A DNA stretch of 33,843 nucleotides from Polaribacter sp. GTDB taxonomy: Bacteria; Bacteroidota; Bacteroidia; Flavobacteriales; Flavobacteriaceae. Numbering within the stretch: position 1 is the first letter of the stretch; each line of letters begins with the position of its first letter. The notes under the pieces were generated by a model. It was not told where the DNA came from and did no database searches. It saw nothing but the letters and a program-made list of their open reading frames with translations. This document shows positions 1-9,893 of the stretch, piece after piece. The stretch covers positions 1 through 33,843 of the forward strand of contig JABAZI010000075.1 in NCBI GenBank assembly GCA_018608545.1. The letters run 5' to 3'. Both the position numbers and the translations under genes were made by a program.

Positions 1-841
1 CTACATTAGATATGGTATGATGTGGGCTTCTAAAAGGCCGTTGATATAATAAGCCATCATTTTTAGTTTTCCCAACCACAGAATGGATTTTTGTAGTCTC
101 CAATGCTTCATGTAAAGTCATTGGAGGTAAAATAGATGGAAGTCTTTTTGCTAACATGGTTTTTCCAGATCCAGGAGGACCAATTAAAATAATATTGTGT
201 CCGCCAGCAGCTGCAATTTCCATACACCGTTTGATAGATTCTTGCCCTTTTACATCAGAAAAATCAAATTCTGGAAACTCAATATTTTTATAAAACTCAG
301 CCCTTGTATCTACGATGGTAGGAGCAATTTTTTGATTGCCATTAAAATGATCGATCACCTCTAAAATACTCTCAACTCCTAGCACCTCTATATCAGATAC
401 AATCGCAGCTTCTTTAGCGTTTTCTTTTGGTAAGATTAAATAGTTAAAACCTTCTTCTCTGGCTTTTATAGCCATGGGCAAAGCACCCATTATGGGCTGT
501 AAACTTCCGTCCAAAGAAAGTTCTCCCATGATCACATATTGGTGTATGTTTGCTGATTTTATTTGATTGGATGCGGCCAGGATTCCTATGGCTATCGTTA
601 AATCATAGGCAGCCCCTTCTTTTCTAATATCGGCGGGTGCCATATTGATAATAATCTTTTTCCCAGGAAGTTTGAAGTTATTGTTGTTGAGCGCAGCTGA
701 AATTCTGTAGGAACTTTCTCGAACAGCGTTATCTGGTAATCCTACTAAATGATAACCGATTCCTTTGTCAATATTTACTTCTACGGTAATTGTAGTGGCT
801 TCAATACCGAAAACGGCAGAACCATGGACTTTAACAAGCAT
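1..841 (-). CDS. YifB/ComM family Mg-chelatase-like AAA ATPase (C-terminal part cut off by window edge)
   Basis: Reverse-strand reading from ATG at 841: MLVKVHGSAVFGIEATTITVEVNIDKGIGYHLVGLPDNAVRESSYRISAALNNN...; Walker A GPPGSGKTMLAKRLPSILP; ...FRSPHHT at the window edge. Not in the ORF track because it runs off the window. Confidence 0.93.
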   Translation of the reverse strand, partial: MLVKVHGSAVFGIEATTITVEVNIDKGIGYHLVGLPDNAVRESSYRISAALNNNNFKLPGKKIIINMAPADIRKEGAAYDLTIAIGILAASNQIKSANIHQYVIMGELSLDGSLQPIMGALPMAIKAREEGFNYLILPKENAKEAAIVSDIEVLGVESILEVIDHFNGNQKIAPTIVDTRAEFYKNIEFPEFDFSDVKGQESIKRCMEIAAAGGHNIILIGPPGSGKTMLAKRLPSILPPMTLHEALETTKIHSVVGKTKNDGLLYQRPFRSPHHTISNV

Positions 842-888
842 TCTTTTTTCTTTAAAAATAAAGAAAAAAAGAATGCAATTAATTTTTT

Positions 889-3468
889 TTAGGCAGAATT
901 TCTACTTGCGTTGATATTCCCAAATAAAGAACGCATGACCATTTTTTCATACACTTCAATTTCTTGTTGGCTTCCCTCAGATTTTTGAAGTTCTTGAATT
1001 TTCTTTAAAGCAAACTGCTGAATTGTTAACAGAGGCAATACGATATCTTCTCTAACTTCGATAGATGCTTTTCCTACAGGGAAATTCTCCATCAATTCGC
1101 TGTGCCCAGTAAGTTTTAAAAGGAGTCTTTTGGTAGTTTGATATTCTGTATAAATCAATTTCCAAAATTCTCCAAATTCTGGGTCTTCAGCCATGTAAGA
1201 AGTCAATCCAAAGAAAGATTTTGTCAAACTCATCATGCTGTTTTCTAAGAGTGTTTTGAAGAAGTCTGAGGAGTTGTAAAACTCAATAACTTCGTCAAAT
1301 CTGTTTGCATCTTCATATTTTTTGAGGGCAGTTCCAACACCAAAGAAACCAGGAACATTTTGTTTTAATTGACTCCAACTTCCTACAAAAGGAATGGCTC
1401 TCAAAGCAGAAAAATCTAGGGTCTCAGAATTAGAACGCTTACTAGGTCTGCTCCCAATATTAGTTTTAGCATAGTATTTTAACGTACTCATTTTTTCTAA
1501 ATACGGCAAAAACTGAGGATGATTTTTAAAATTAACGTAGGTTTGATAGCTTGTATCCGCCATGTCATTGATCAGTTCTCTGTGGGTATCATTTAGTTGA
1601 TCTTTTGTAAACACATCATTTTTAATCCCAGAGCTTAATAATTGTTCTAAGTTATATTGAGAGGAATTTAAGGTACCAAAATTAGAGCTAATTGTTTGTC
1701 CTTGAATCGTTAATTGAATTTCTTTATCTTCTATTGTTGGTCCCAATGAAGCATAAAATTGATGTGTTTTTCCTCCTCCACGTGCAGGGGGTCCTCCACG
1801 TCCATCAAAGAAAATTACTTCAATGTCATATTCTTTTGAAATTCTTGTCAATGCTTCTTTTGCTTTAAAAATACCCCAATTTGCCATTAAATACCCACCA
1901 TCTTTTGTTCCATCAGAAAACCCAAGCATGATCGTTTGTTTGTTTTTTCTTTTAGAGACATGGTGTCTGTAGGTCTTGTTAGAATATAAGGTACGCATTA
2001 CTTCCTCTGAATTCTCTAAATCTTCTACGGTTTCAAAAAGCGGAATCACATCTACTGGTAATTCATTTTCAAAACCACATAAATTTAACATTGCGAAAGT
2101 TTCCATCACATTCAAAGCAGTTTGATTGTTACTAATAATGTAACGATTTGCTCCGCGTTCACCATTTCTATGCTGAATTTCTTTTAAAGCATAAATGGAT
2201 TCGATGGTTTTAACAGATGTTTCATCCGTTAAGATGTTGGTGTCAATTTCACCTTTTACAACCGATAAAATATCAATTTGTTCTTTTTCAGAAAGCGTTA
2301 AATAATTTTTTGGAAAGGTAGTGTCTCCAATTTTGTGTAAGTCTTCAACAATTTGCGTAAATGCTTTGTGATGAACCCGACTATCTTGTCTAATGTCTAA
2401 AGTAGCAAAGTGGAATCCAAAAATTCTAACTTTATTGATCACATCGTTTAGTTCTTCAACAAACAATGATTGGTGTTCATTTACAATAATTTCTCTTGCA
2501 GCATATAATTCTTCTAGAAGGATGTTTTGAGAGAAATTCACTTTAGCATAACTCCTAACCACATGCTTGTAAAGTCTTTTTTCTACTTTGGATAAAATAT
2601 TTTGAACACCATCAAAAGTAAAACGTCTTTTTAAACGTCTAATATCCCTGTAGTAACTTCTTAAAATGGTTTGACGCAATCTTTCTGCAACATTTAAGGT
2701 TATTTTTGTCGTTACAAAAGGATTTCCATCTCTATCTCCTCCGGGCCAAAAGCCTAGATCTATGATTTCGTTTTCGATAGGTTCTCCATCGTAAACATGT
2801 TGTTGAATATAATTATAGATTTTAGGAACAGAGTGGTAAAATACATGCTCTAAATACCAAATTAAGCTAACTGCTTCATCAAAAGGGGAAGGCTTTTCTT
2901 TTTTGTAGAAAGGAGTTTTCCCAAGTTGCGCTAGTAATTTTTTTATTAATAACAAATCATCATCTTGAATTGCTTTGTCTAAATCTGTAATAATTCCTAA
3001 AACACTTCCTGGATAAAATTGAGTGGGATGAGCAGTTAATACAATACGCACCTTGAAGTCCTCCAAATAAGCTTTTAATTTGTCTTTTTTATCACTAAGA
3101 AATGCCGATTCTTTGGAGTTTCTCAATGTACCAAATCCATTCATGTTATTTACCACGGGAAACGCTGCATCTTCAACAGCATCAAATAAAACAACCTGAC
3201 GTTCTATGAATTGAATAAAAAGAAAAAGCAAGTCTATTTTTTCCTTTTCAGTTGGATTGTCTTGGTATTTTTCAAAAAAATGATCAACAATTTCTGTTGG
3301 ATTTTTTTCTAGTTGAAATCCTTTTTTACAGACCTTATGTAAAAGAGGCAACAAAACTCCAGTATTGTCTATCGTGTCAAAAGGAAGGGTGGTAAAAATA
3401 CTGTTGTATATTTGATATTTAGACAGTACGTTTTCATTAAATCTTTCTAACTTAGGTAAGTTGTTCAT
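889..3468 (-). CDS. ppc: phosphoenolpyruvate carboxylase
   Basis: ORF 889..3510; motifs VLTAHPTQ, GFWPGGDRDGNPFVT, FFDGRGGPPARGGG. Start more likely at MNNLPKLERFN (3468) than the extended MLFFVILFRK. Confidence 0.95.
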   Translation of the reverse strand: MNNLPKLERFNENVLSKYQIYNSIFTTLPFDTIDNTGVLLPLLHKVCKKGFQLEKNPTEIVDHFFEKYQDNPTEKEKIDLLFLFIQFIERQVVLFDAVEDAAFPVVNNMNGFGTLRNSKESAFLSDKKDKLKAYLEDFKVRIVLTAHPTQFYPGSVLGIITDLDKAIQDDDLLLIKKLLAQLGKTPFYKKEKPSPFDEAVSLIWYLEHVFYHSVPKIYNYIQQHVYDGEPIENEIIDLGFWPGGDRDGNPFVTTKITLNVAERLRQTILRSYYRDIRRLKRRFTFDGVQNILSKVEKRLYKHVVRSYAKVNFSQNILLEELYAAREIIVNEHQSLFVEELNDVINKVRIFGFHFATLDIRQDSRVHHKAFTQIVEDLHKIGDTTFPKNYLTLSEKEQIDILSVVKGEIDTNILTDETSVKTIESIYALKEIQHRNGERGANRYIISNNQTALNVMETFAMLNLCGFENELPVDVIPLFETVEDLENSEEVMRTLYSNKTYRHHVSKRKNKQTIMLGFSDGTKDGGYLMANWGIFKAKEALTRISKEYDIEVIFFDGRGGPPARGGGKTHQFYASLGPTIEDKEIQLTIQGQTISSNFGTLNSSQYNLEQLLSSGIKNDVFTKDQLNDTHRELINDMADTSYQTYVNFKNHPQFLPYLEKMSTLKYYAKTNIGSRPSKRSNSETLDFSALRAIPFVGSWSQLKQNVPGFFGVGTALKKYEDANRFDEVIEFYNSSDFFKTLLENSMMSLTKSFFGLTSYMAEDPEFGEFWKLIYTEYQTTKRLLLKLTGHSELMENFPVGKASIEVREDIVLPLLTIQQFALKKIQELQKSEGSQQEIEVYEKMVMRSLFGNINASRNSA

Positions 3469-3643
3469 TTTTGGTATAATTTTACGGAATAAAATTACAA
3501 AAAACAGCAATCATTGAACCTACCTTTTTGTCAATAATCACTTGTTTTTTTACGAAAACGATATAAATTCCGAGATTCTAGTGCTTAAATGTTTAATTTG
3601 TATCAGTCTAAGTGAGTTTTGTTTTGTTTCAAACGGAAGAATT

Positions 3644-4954
3644 TTAGAATAAAGATATTTTGATCAAAGAAGTTGTTTGTTCAGTAACCTGAAAACGCGA
3701 ATCTTGGCGATGATTTATAATTAAAATAACACGATCATCATTATTACAAAGTAACCAAGTAGTTTGTTTTTCTATAAGCGAAAATTTTTCATCTTTAAAA
3801 TACTTACTAAGTTTCTTTTTTCCTTTCATTCCAGTAGGATAAAAGAAATCTCCTTTTTCCCATTTTCTGAGTTTTAATGGGAACAAGATTTTTTCTTTGT
3901 CAATAAAAACCGTTTTTCTGTTTTCTTCCGACTTTTGTTGAGTAGCTTCTATTTTTAAGTGAATTGGAGTGGTTATTTCTTGTTGCTGTTCCGTAATAAA
4001 AATTGTTTTGACATCCTTTGAAACACTGTTTTTAAACAAGAACAAATACGCCCTATCTTTTAATAGTGTATTTGTTTTAGAAAATACTTGTTTGCCAGAC
4101 TGAGCGGTAAGTAGGGTATACACATTGTCCCATTCGGTAAAGTTATATTGTTTTAAAAGTTGATATAAATATGCTTTTGGATTCGATAATTTTTCTAATT
4201 TTTTAATGCTAATTTTAATAGCATCTTCTTCTACGGTAACAATGTTTGATTTAATATTTTCAATTCGATCCTCAATAATTTCTTGACTTTCTCTTAAGTT
4301 ATTGGTCGTCTTTGCAAAGGTGTCGACTAAACTAGGATTTATTTCTTTCAAATAAGGAACAACTTGATGTCTAATTTTATTTCGAATGTATTTTGTTGTT
4401 GCATTGCTTTTGTCTTCCCTCCATTCAATGGCGTATTCTTTTATAAACGTTGAAATTTCTTTTTGAGAAAAGGGTAAAAGTGGACGCACAATATTTCCAT
4501 TAATTTGAGGGATTCCAGTAAGCCCATCTAACCCAGTTCCACGAGTTAAATTAATTAAAAAAGTTTCTATGTTGTCATCTGCATGATGCGCTGTTAATAC
4601 ATAATCAAATGAATTTTGTTCAACCAGTTCTGAAAACCAATGATACCGTAAGTTTCTTGCAGTGATTTGAGTAGATTGCTTATTCTCTTGGGCGATTTCT
4701 TTGGTTTTAAATTGTTTGGTATATACTCGAGCATTTAATTTTTCACCTAATTTTTTTACAAATTCTTCGTCTAAATCACTCTCTTTTCCTCGTAAATTAA
4801 AGTTGCAGTGTGCCAATGAAATCGCAAACCCTAATTTTGAAAGTAAGGTCGTTAAAGCTACAGAATCAATACCCCCAGAAATTGCAACTAAAAGCTTTTT
4901 ATCCTTTAAAAAAGGAAGGTTTTGTTGAATATAATTTGAGAATTTTTGTAGCAT
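3644..4954 (-). CDS. tilS: tRNA(Ile)-lysidine synthetase
   Basis: N-terminal PP-loop LLVAISGGIDSVAL; LTAHHADDNIETFLINLTRGTGLDGLTGI; C-terminal TilS-like region. Confidence 0.95.
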   Translation of the reverse strand: MLQKFSNYIQQNLPFLKDKKLLVAISGGIDSVALTTLLSKLGFAISLAHCNFNLRGKESDLDEEFVKKLGEKLNARVYTKQFKTKEIAQENKQSTQITARNLRYHWFSELVEQNSFDYVLTAHHADDNIETFLINLTRGTGLDGLTGIPQINGNIVRPLLPFSQKEISTFIKEYAIEWREDKSNATTKYIRNKIRHQVVPYLKEINPSLVDTFAKTTNNLRESQEIIEDRIENIKSNIVTVEEDAIKISIKKLEKLSNPKAYLYQLLKQYNFTEWDNVYTLLTAQSGKQVFSKTNTLLKDRAYLFLFKNSVSKDVKTIFITEQQQEITTPIHLKIEATQQKSEENRKTVFIDKEKILFPLKLRKWEKGDFFYPTGMKGKKKLSKYFKDEKFSLIEKQTTWLLCNNDDRVILIINHRQDSRFQVTEQTTSLIKISLF

Positions 4955-4975
4955 TATTTATCAAAAATACGTAAA

Positions 4976-5218
4976 TTAAACTTGAGATTTTAACCAAATA
5001 CGAATCTCTTTTCTCAGAGAAACCTCTGGCTTTGGTAGAGGAATTGTTGTACCATATTGTTTGCTCCTGTTGAATTTCGAAAAAGTGATTTTTAGTTGTT
5101 TCCATTCTTTTGGATTGACTTCTAAAAACTTGGCAAACATATTCTGTTCAGTTGGTTTCTCTTCTAATTGATTTAAGGTTTTTTTAAAAAGCTCCTCTTG
5201 ATGTAACATCATCTTCAT
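4976..5218 (-). CDS. conserved-looking small hypothetical protein (80 aa)
   Basis: ORF MKMMLHQEELFKKTLNQLEEKPTEQNMF... between pabB and tilS on the same strand; start overlaps the 3' end of pabB by 35 nt. Confidence 0.65.
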   Translation of the reverse strand: MKMMLHQEELFKKTLNQLEEKPTEQNMFAKFLEVNPKEWKQLKITFSKFNRSKQYGTTIPLPKPEVSLRKEIRIWLKSQV

Positions 5219-6518
5219 TATTTTGGTTTAATAAAACATATTTCATTGCTTTTGCTTTCAGTAAGCATTCCTCATATTCTTTATCCGGAATAGATTTAGC
5301 GGTAATAGCACCTCCAACGGAGTAAGAAACATACTTTTTTGATGCATTGTACAAAATGCTTCTAATGATCACATTAAAATTAAAATCATTCTCGGGGGTA
5401 AAGTAACCAACAGTTCCAGAATATAAGCCCCGTTTAGATTCCTCAAATTTTTCTATAATTTTCATGGCCGCAACTTTTGGAGCACCAGTCATGCTTCCCA
5501 TTGGGAATGTCTCTCTAATTACATCTACAGGATGTGTATTTTCTTTTACTTCGGAAACTACGGTAGAAATTAATTGATGTACTTGTTTAAACGAATATAC
5601 TTTACACAACTCTTCTACTTTGACACTTCCTTTTTTAGCTGTTTTAGAGAGGTCATTCCTAACCAAATCTACAATCATTACATTTTCTGCACGTTCTTTT
5701 TCATTTTGCATTAAATTCGCTGCTAGTTGTGTGTCATCAAGTTTACTTTGGACTCTTTTAGCGGTTCCTTTTATAGGTTGAGAAATTATTTTTAAACCTT
5801 CCTTTTTAATGTATCGTTCTGGAGAGGCACACAACGCGATTTTGTTATCCAATTTTAAAAAAGAAGCAAAAGGTGGCGCTGATATTTCATTGAGATGCCT
5901 GTATACTTCAACCGGGTTTATGGTGGTGTTTTCTGCATAGAATTCTTGGCAAAAATTAACTTCATAGATATCTCCTCTTTGAATATGAGCTAAAATTTCA
6001 TCTATTTTAGAATGGTATTCTTTTTGAGGTATTCTAAGTTTTATATTGATGTCTGAATTTATTTTTTCAATTTTTGGAGCTTTCACTTTTTTGATTTCTT
6101 CAAAATCACTTTCAATCTCATCATCGATCATTTTTAAATAGTGAAACTCAATAGCTTCCTTTTTGACGAAAATAAGTTTTTTAGGCTGAAAGAAATATAA
6201 GTCAGCAAAATTTAAACCATCAAAATTAGACGAGGAAAGCTGTTCAACGTCATTTTTAACATCATACGTTAGGTATCCGAAAATATAATCTTTAGTAAGA
6301 GTTTGATATTCTTTTAGCTTTTCAAAAGCATTGTAATAATCGGTCTTTATAGATGTAAATTCATCTGCAGCCAACGCACAATCGAAGCTATTATATTGTT
6401 GGTTATGATTGTTCGAATCTAACCAAATGAGAGTTTCAAACTGCTGAGACCAATTCAGTAAATTCGATTTGAATTCACTAATATCAACTGTTTTAAAGAT
6501 TCGAATTGTTCTTTGCAT
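5184..6518 (-). CDS. pabB: aminodeoxychorismate synthase component I (chorismate-binding)
   Basis: Chorismate-binding motifs GDIYEVNFCQEF, CASPERYI, QPIKGTAKR (PIKGT lysine as in PabB), GSMTGAPK, YSGTVGYF. Start probably MQRTIRIFK at 6518; the track extension to 6623 runs through the lpd terminator hairpin. Confidence 0.9.
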   Translation of the reverse strand: MQRTIRIFKTVDISEFKSNLLNWSQQFETLIWLDSNNHNQQYNSFDCALAADEFTSIKTDYYNAFEKLKEYQTLTKDYIFGYLTYDVKNDVEQLSSSNFDGLNFADLYFFQPKKLIFVKKEAIEFHYLKMIDDEIESDFEEIKKVKAPKIEKINSDINIKLRIPQKEYHSKIDEILAHIQRGDIYEVNFCQEFYAENTTINPVEVYRHLNEISAPPFASFLKLDNKIALCASPERYIKKEGLKIISQPIKGTAKRVQSKLDDTQLAANLMQNEKERAENVMIVDLVRNDLSKTAKKGSVKVEELCKVYSFKQVHQLISTVVSEVKENTHPVDVIRETFPMGSMTGAPKVAAMKIIEKFEESKRGLYSGTVGYFTPENDFNFNVIIRSILYNASKKYVSYSVGGAITAKSIPDKEYEECLLKAKAMKYVLLNQNNEDDVTSRGAF

Positions 6519-6548
6519 ATCTTTTGTAAAAATACGAATTATACCCAC

Positions 6549-6576
6549 AAAAAAAGCAACCAATTTGGTTGCTTTT
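6549..6576 (-). terminator. rho-independent terminator downstream of lpd
   Basis: Minus strand: AAAAGCAACCaaattGGTTGCTTTTTTT, a GC-containing stem followed by a T run just after the lpd stop. Confidence 0.8.
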
Positions 6577-6595
6577 GAGAATAAATATAATGTAT

Positions 6596-7996
6596 TTATG
6601 CGTTTAATGGTTTTCCATCCCAAGCAGCTTTTGCAGCCTCTTTAACAGCTTCAGAGTAGGTTGGGTGCCCATGACAAATTCTTGCTAAATCTTCAGCAGA
6701 AGCTCTGAATTCCATCGCAACAGCAGCCTCCATAATTAAATCTGCAACTCGTGCTCCAACCATGTGAACTCCTAAAATTTCGTCCGTATTTTTGTCAGCT
6801 AAAACTTTTACAAAACCATCAATATCTCCACTTGCACGAGATCTTCCTAGAGCTCTCATAGAAAACTTACCAGCTTTGTATTCAATTTTTTCAGTCTTTA
6901 ATTCGTCTTCAGTTTTACCAACTGCAGCAGCTTCTGGCCAAGTGTAAACAATACCAGGAATTAAATTATAATTAATATGTGGCTTTTCACCAGCTAAATA
7001 TTCAGCAACAACGACTCCTTCTTCCTCTGCTTTGTGAGCTAACATTGCGCCTTTTACAACATCGCCAATTGCATATATATTTGAGATATTTGTTTGTAAA
7101 TGGTCGTTTACAGAAACTTGACCACGTTCATTTACATCGACACCAATTTTTTCTAAACCTAAGCCTTTTGTGTAGGCTTTTCTTCCTACAGAAACCAGAC
7201 AATAATCCCCGGAGAATTTAATTTCTCTATTTTTTTTATCAGTAGCTTTCACAACTACGGCATCTCCATTTCTTTGAACAGAAGTAACTTTATGACTGGT
7301 TGCAAACTTGATTCCTTGTTTTTTGAATACTTTTTGCAATTCTTTAGAAACATCAGTATCCATTCCTGGAACAATTTTGTCCATATATTCGATTACCGTA
7401 ACTTCTGCTCCTAAACGCTTGTATACCGAACCTAGTTCTAAGCCAATAACACCGCCTCCAATTACGAGTAAGTGTTTGGGCACCTCAGGAAGTTTTAAGG
7501 CTTCAGTAGAAGTGATTACACGTTCTTTATCTATGGAAATAAAAGGGAGTGTTGAAGGTTTTGACCCTGTTGCAATAATGATATTTATTCCTTCAATAAC
7601 TTCTTCTGAACCATCACTTTTAGACACTTTTACATGGGTAGCATCTTTAAAAGAACCGATACCTTCAAAAACATCAATCTTGTTTTTATCCATTAGATAT
7701 TTAATACCACCTGTTGTAGTTTCTACAACCTTCGCTTTTCTTTCCACCATTTTACCAAAATCGAAAGAAGGCTGTTTCACTGAAATTCCATGCTCTTCAA
7801 AATGATGTACAGCATCGTAGTAGTGGTGTGAAGAATCTAGTAACGCTTTGGATGGAATACAACCAACATTTAAACAGGTTCCCCCTAAAGTTGAATATTT
7901 TTCAACAAGCGCTACTTTTTTTCCTAATTGGGATGCTCTAACTGCAGAGATATATCCTCCAGGACCAGAACCAATTACAATAATATCATATTTCAT
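6596..7996 (-). CDS. lpdA: dihydrolipoyl dehydrogenase
   Basis: IIVIGSGPGGYISAVRASQLG, GGTCLNVGCIPSKALL redox motif, second GxGxxG (VIGGGVIGLELGSVYKRLG), C-terminal HGHPTYSEAVKEAA. Confidence 0.97.
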   Translation of the reverse strand: MKYDIIVIGSGPGGYISAVRASQLGKKVALVEKYSTLGGTCLNVGCIPSKALLDSSHHYYDAVHHFEEHGISVKQPSFDFGKMVERKAKVVETTTGGIKYLMDKNKIDVFEGIGSFKDATHVKVSKSDGSEEVIEGINIIIATGSKPSTLPFISIDKERVITSTEALKLPEVPKHLLVIGGGVIGLELGSVYKRLGAEVTVIEYMDKIVPGMDTDVSKELQKVFKKQGIKFATSHKVTSVQRNGDAVVVKATDKKNREIKFSGDYCLVSVGRKAYTKGLGLEKIGVDVNERGQVSVNDHLQTNISNIYAIGDVVKGAMLAHKAEEEGVVVAEYLAGEKPHINYNLIPGIVYTWPEAAAVGKTEDELKTEKIEYKAGKFSMRALGRSRASGDIDGFVKVLADKNTDEILGVHMVGARVADLIMEAAVAMEFRASAEDLARICHGHPTYSEAVKEAAKAAWDGKPLNA

Positions 7997-8119
7997 GAGT
8001 GTCTTTTTTTTTATAATACAGAACCGTTAAGGTTGTTTTTTTGTAACAGATCACAAAAATAGGGATATTTTAATAAAATAAAGGGAGAATTTAGTAGTTT
8101 TACTTTTAAAATATAGACA

Positions 8120-8593
8120 ATGAGCATTCTAAAAAAAATAGGGATTTTTTTGGTATTAATCCTACTTATCTCTCAATTCTTTGCCCCTGAAAAAAATGAA
8201 GGAAATATCGATTCTGTATCGACTTTTATTGCAGAAACTAATCCACCAGAAGAGGTCATGAAAATTTTACAAACGAGTTGTTATGACTGCCACTCAAGTA
8301 AAACAACATACCCTTGGTATAATAATATTACTCCAATAAACTATTGGTTAGCCCATCATGTTAAAGAAGGGAAACAACATTTAAACTTCTCTAAATGGAA
8401 CGAATATTCCATAAAAAAGAAAGCTCATAAGATCGATGAATTATATGAAGAAGTTGAAGAGGGTGAAATGCCGTTAAAATCGTATACATGGACCCATTCT
8501 GAAGCCAACCTTACAGCACAACAAATCAATGCTGTTGTAAATTGGGGTGAAAAAGTGCAGGCAGATTATTTGCAACAAATCAATTTAAAATAA
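8120..8593 (+). CDS. haem-binding domain-containing protein
   Basis: N-terminal hydrophobic anchor; CYDCHSSKTTYPWYNNITPINYWLAHHVKEGKQHLNFSKW with CxxCH, as in the flavobacterial haem-binding family. Confidence 0.88.
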   Translation: MSILKKIGIFLVLILLISQFFAPEKNEGNIDSVSTFIAETNPPEEVMKILQTSCYDCHSSKTTYPWYNNITPINYWLAHHVKEGKQHLNFSKWNEYSIKKKAHKIDELYEEVEEGEMPLKSYTWTHSEANLTAQQINAVVNWGEKVQADYLQQINLK

Positions 8594-9841
8594 TTGACAC
8601 AACAACAAGTTTTAATTATTGGATCCGTTTGGGTCGAACCCAATTCTTCTGCTGCAGGAAAGAGAATGTTACAGTTGATTACTCAATTTTCAGAAAGAGG
8701 GTATGAAGTAACTTTTGTCTCTGCGGCACAAAAAAGTGAGAAAGCCGTTGATCTAATTTCCATGGGGGTTCATGAATCTTTTATTGAATTAAATAATATT
8801 TCTTTTGATCATTTTATAAAGAAATTACAACCACAAATTGTGCTCTTTGATCGTTTTATAATGGAAGAGCAATTTGGTTGGCGGGTGGCAGAATATTGCC
8901 CCAAAGCAATTAGAATTTTAGATACTGAAGATTTACATTGTTTAAGAAAAACAAGAGAAATATGTCTAAAAAATAATATTGATTTTTCTCAAGAAGAGCT
9001 TCTCAAACAAGATATTTCTAAACGAGAAATAGCGGCAATTTTAAGATGTGATTTATCGTTGATTATTTCTGTTTTTGAGATTGAAATATTAAAGAACATC
9101 TTTAAAATAGAGGAATCTATTTTAATGTATTTGCCTTTTCTATTTGATGAAATTGATATACATCAGCAACAAAGATGGAAATATTTTGAAAAAAGAGAGC
9201 ACTTTATTTTTATTGGAAATTTTATGCACAAGCCGAATGTCGACGCTGTACTCTCTTTAAAAAATGAGATTTGGAGCAAGATAAGAAAAGGGCTTCCAAA
9301 GGTAGAAATTCATGTGTACGGTGCTTATATGAATCAGCAAATAGAGCAACTTCACAATGAAAAGGAAGGTTTTATCATTAAAGGTTTTGTGGAGGATGCA
9401 GCTCAAGTCGTTGGAAATGCCAAAGTAGTTTTAGCGCCTTTAAGTTTTGGTGCAGGAATTAAAGGGAAACTTACAGAAGCAATGCTTTGTGGAACTCCAA
9501 GTATTACGACTTCAATTGGAGCAGAAGGAATGTATGATGAATTTCCTTGGAATGGTTTTATCGAAGATAATTTTGCCGATTTTGCCATAAAGGCAAAAGA
9601 ATTATACCTTAATAAACCCGTTTGGAAACAGGCCCAATTAAATGGCGTAACCATTATTAATAGCATCTATAATAAAGAAAAAAACGGAAAATTGTTTTTC
9701 AATAAAATTCATCAAATTGAACAAAACATCGAGAAACATCGAGTTTCTAATTTTCTAGGAAGTTTATTGCAATATAAAACCCTTCAAGCCTCTAAGTACA
9801 TGAGTAAATGGATTGAACAAAAGAATCGTCTTATTCATTAA
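8594..9841 (+). CDS. glycosyltransferase (GT4-like)
   Basis: C-terminal GVKVVLAPLSFGAGIKGKLTEAMLCGTPSITTSIGAEGM-type donor-binding region (here NAKVVLAPLSFGAGIKGKLTEAMLCGTPSITTSIGAEGMYDE). Apparent TTG start abuts the upstream stop (TAATTG). Confidence 0.82.
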   Translation: MTQQQVLIIGSVWVEPNSSAAGKRMLQLITQFSERGYEVTFVSAAQKSEKAVDLISMGVHESFIELNNISFDHFIKKLQPQIVLFDRFIMEEQFGWRVAEYCPKAIRILDTEDLHCLRKTREICLKNNIDFSQEELLKQDISKREIAAILRCDLSLIISVFEIEILKNIFKIEESILMYLPFLFDEIDIHQQQRWKYFEKREHFIFIGNFMHKPNVDAVLSLKNEIWSKIRKGLPKVEIHVYGAYMNQQIEQLHNEKEGFIIKGFVEDAAQVVGNAKVVLAPLSFGAGIKGKLTEAMLCGTPSITTSIGAEGMYDEFPWNGFIEDNFADFAIKAKELYLNKPVWKQAQLNGVTIINSIYNKEKNGKLFFNKIHQIEQNIEKHRVSNFLGSLLQYKTLQASKYMSKWIEQKNRLIH

Positions 9842-9893
9842 ATTGCGTTTAAATAAAGCCATCTGTTTTTTATCATGAATCGTTTTTTTGAGT

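Noticed and set aside
4899-5105. 68-aa minus ORF overlapping tilS and the 80-aa ORF; similarly 4701..4928 (+)
   Set aside because: Out-of-frame overlap with better-supported ORFs on the same or opposite strand.
6519-6623. N-terminal extension of pabB (MGWKTIKRINTLYLFSKATKLVAFFVGIIRIFTKDM)
   Set aside because: The extension translates the lpd terminator hairpin and the lpd 3' end; MQRTIRIFK at 6518 is the sensible start.
7308-7805. 165-aa plus-strand ORF (and 6979..7221, 7848..8030)
   Set aside because: Lies entirely antisense to the strongly supported lpd gene; low-complexity shadow translation with no recognisable domain.
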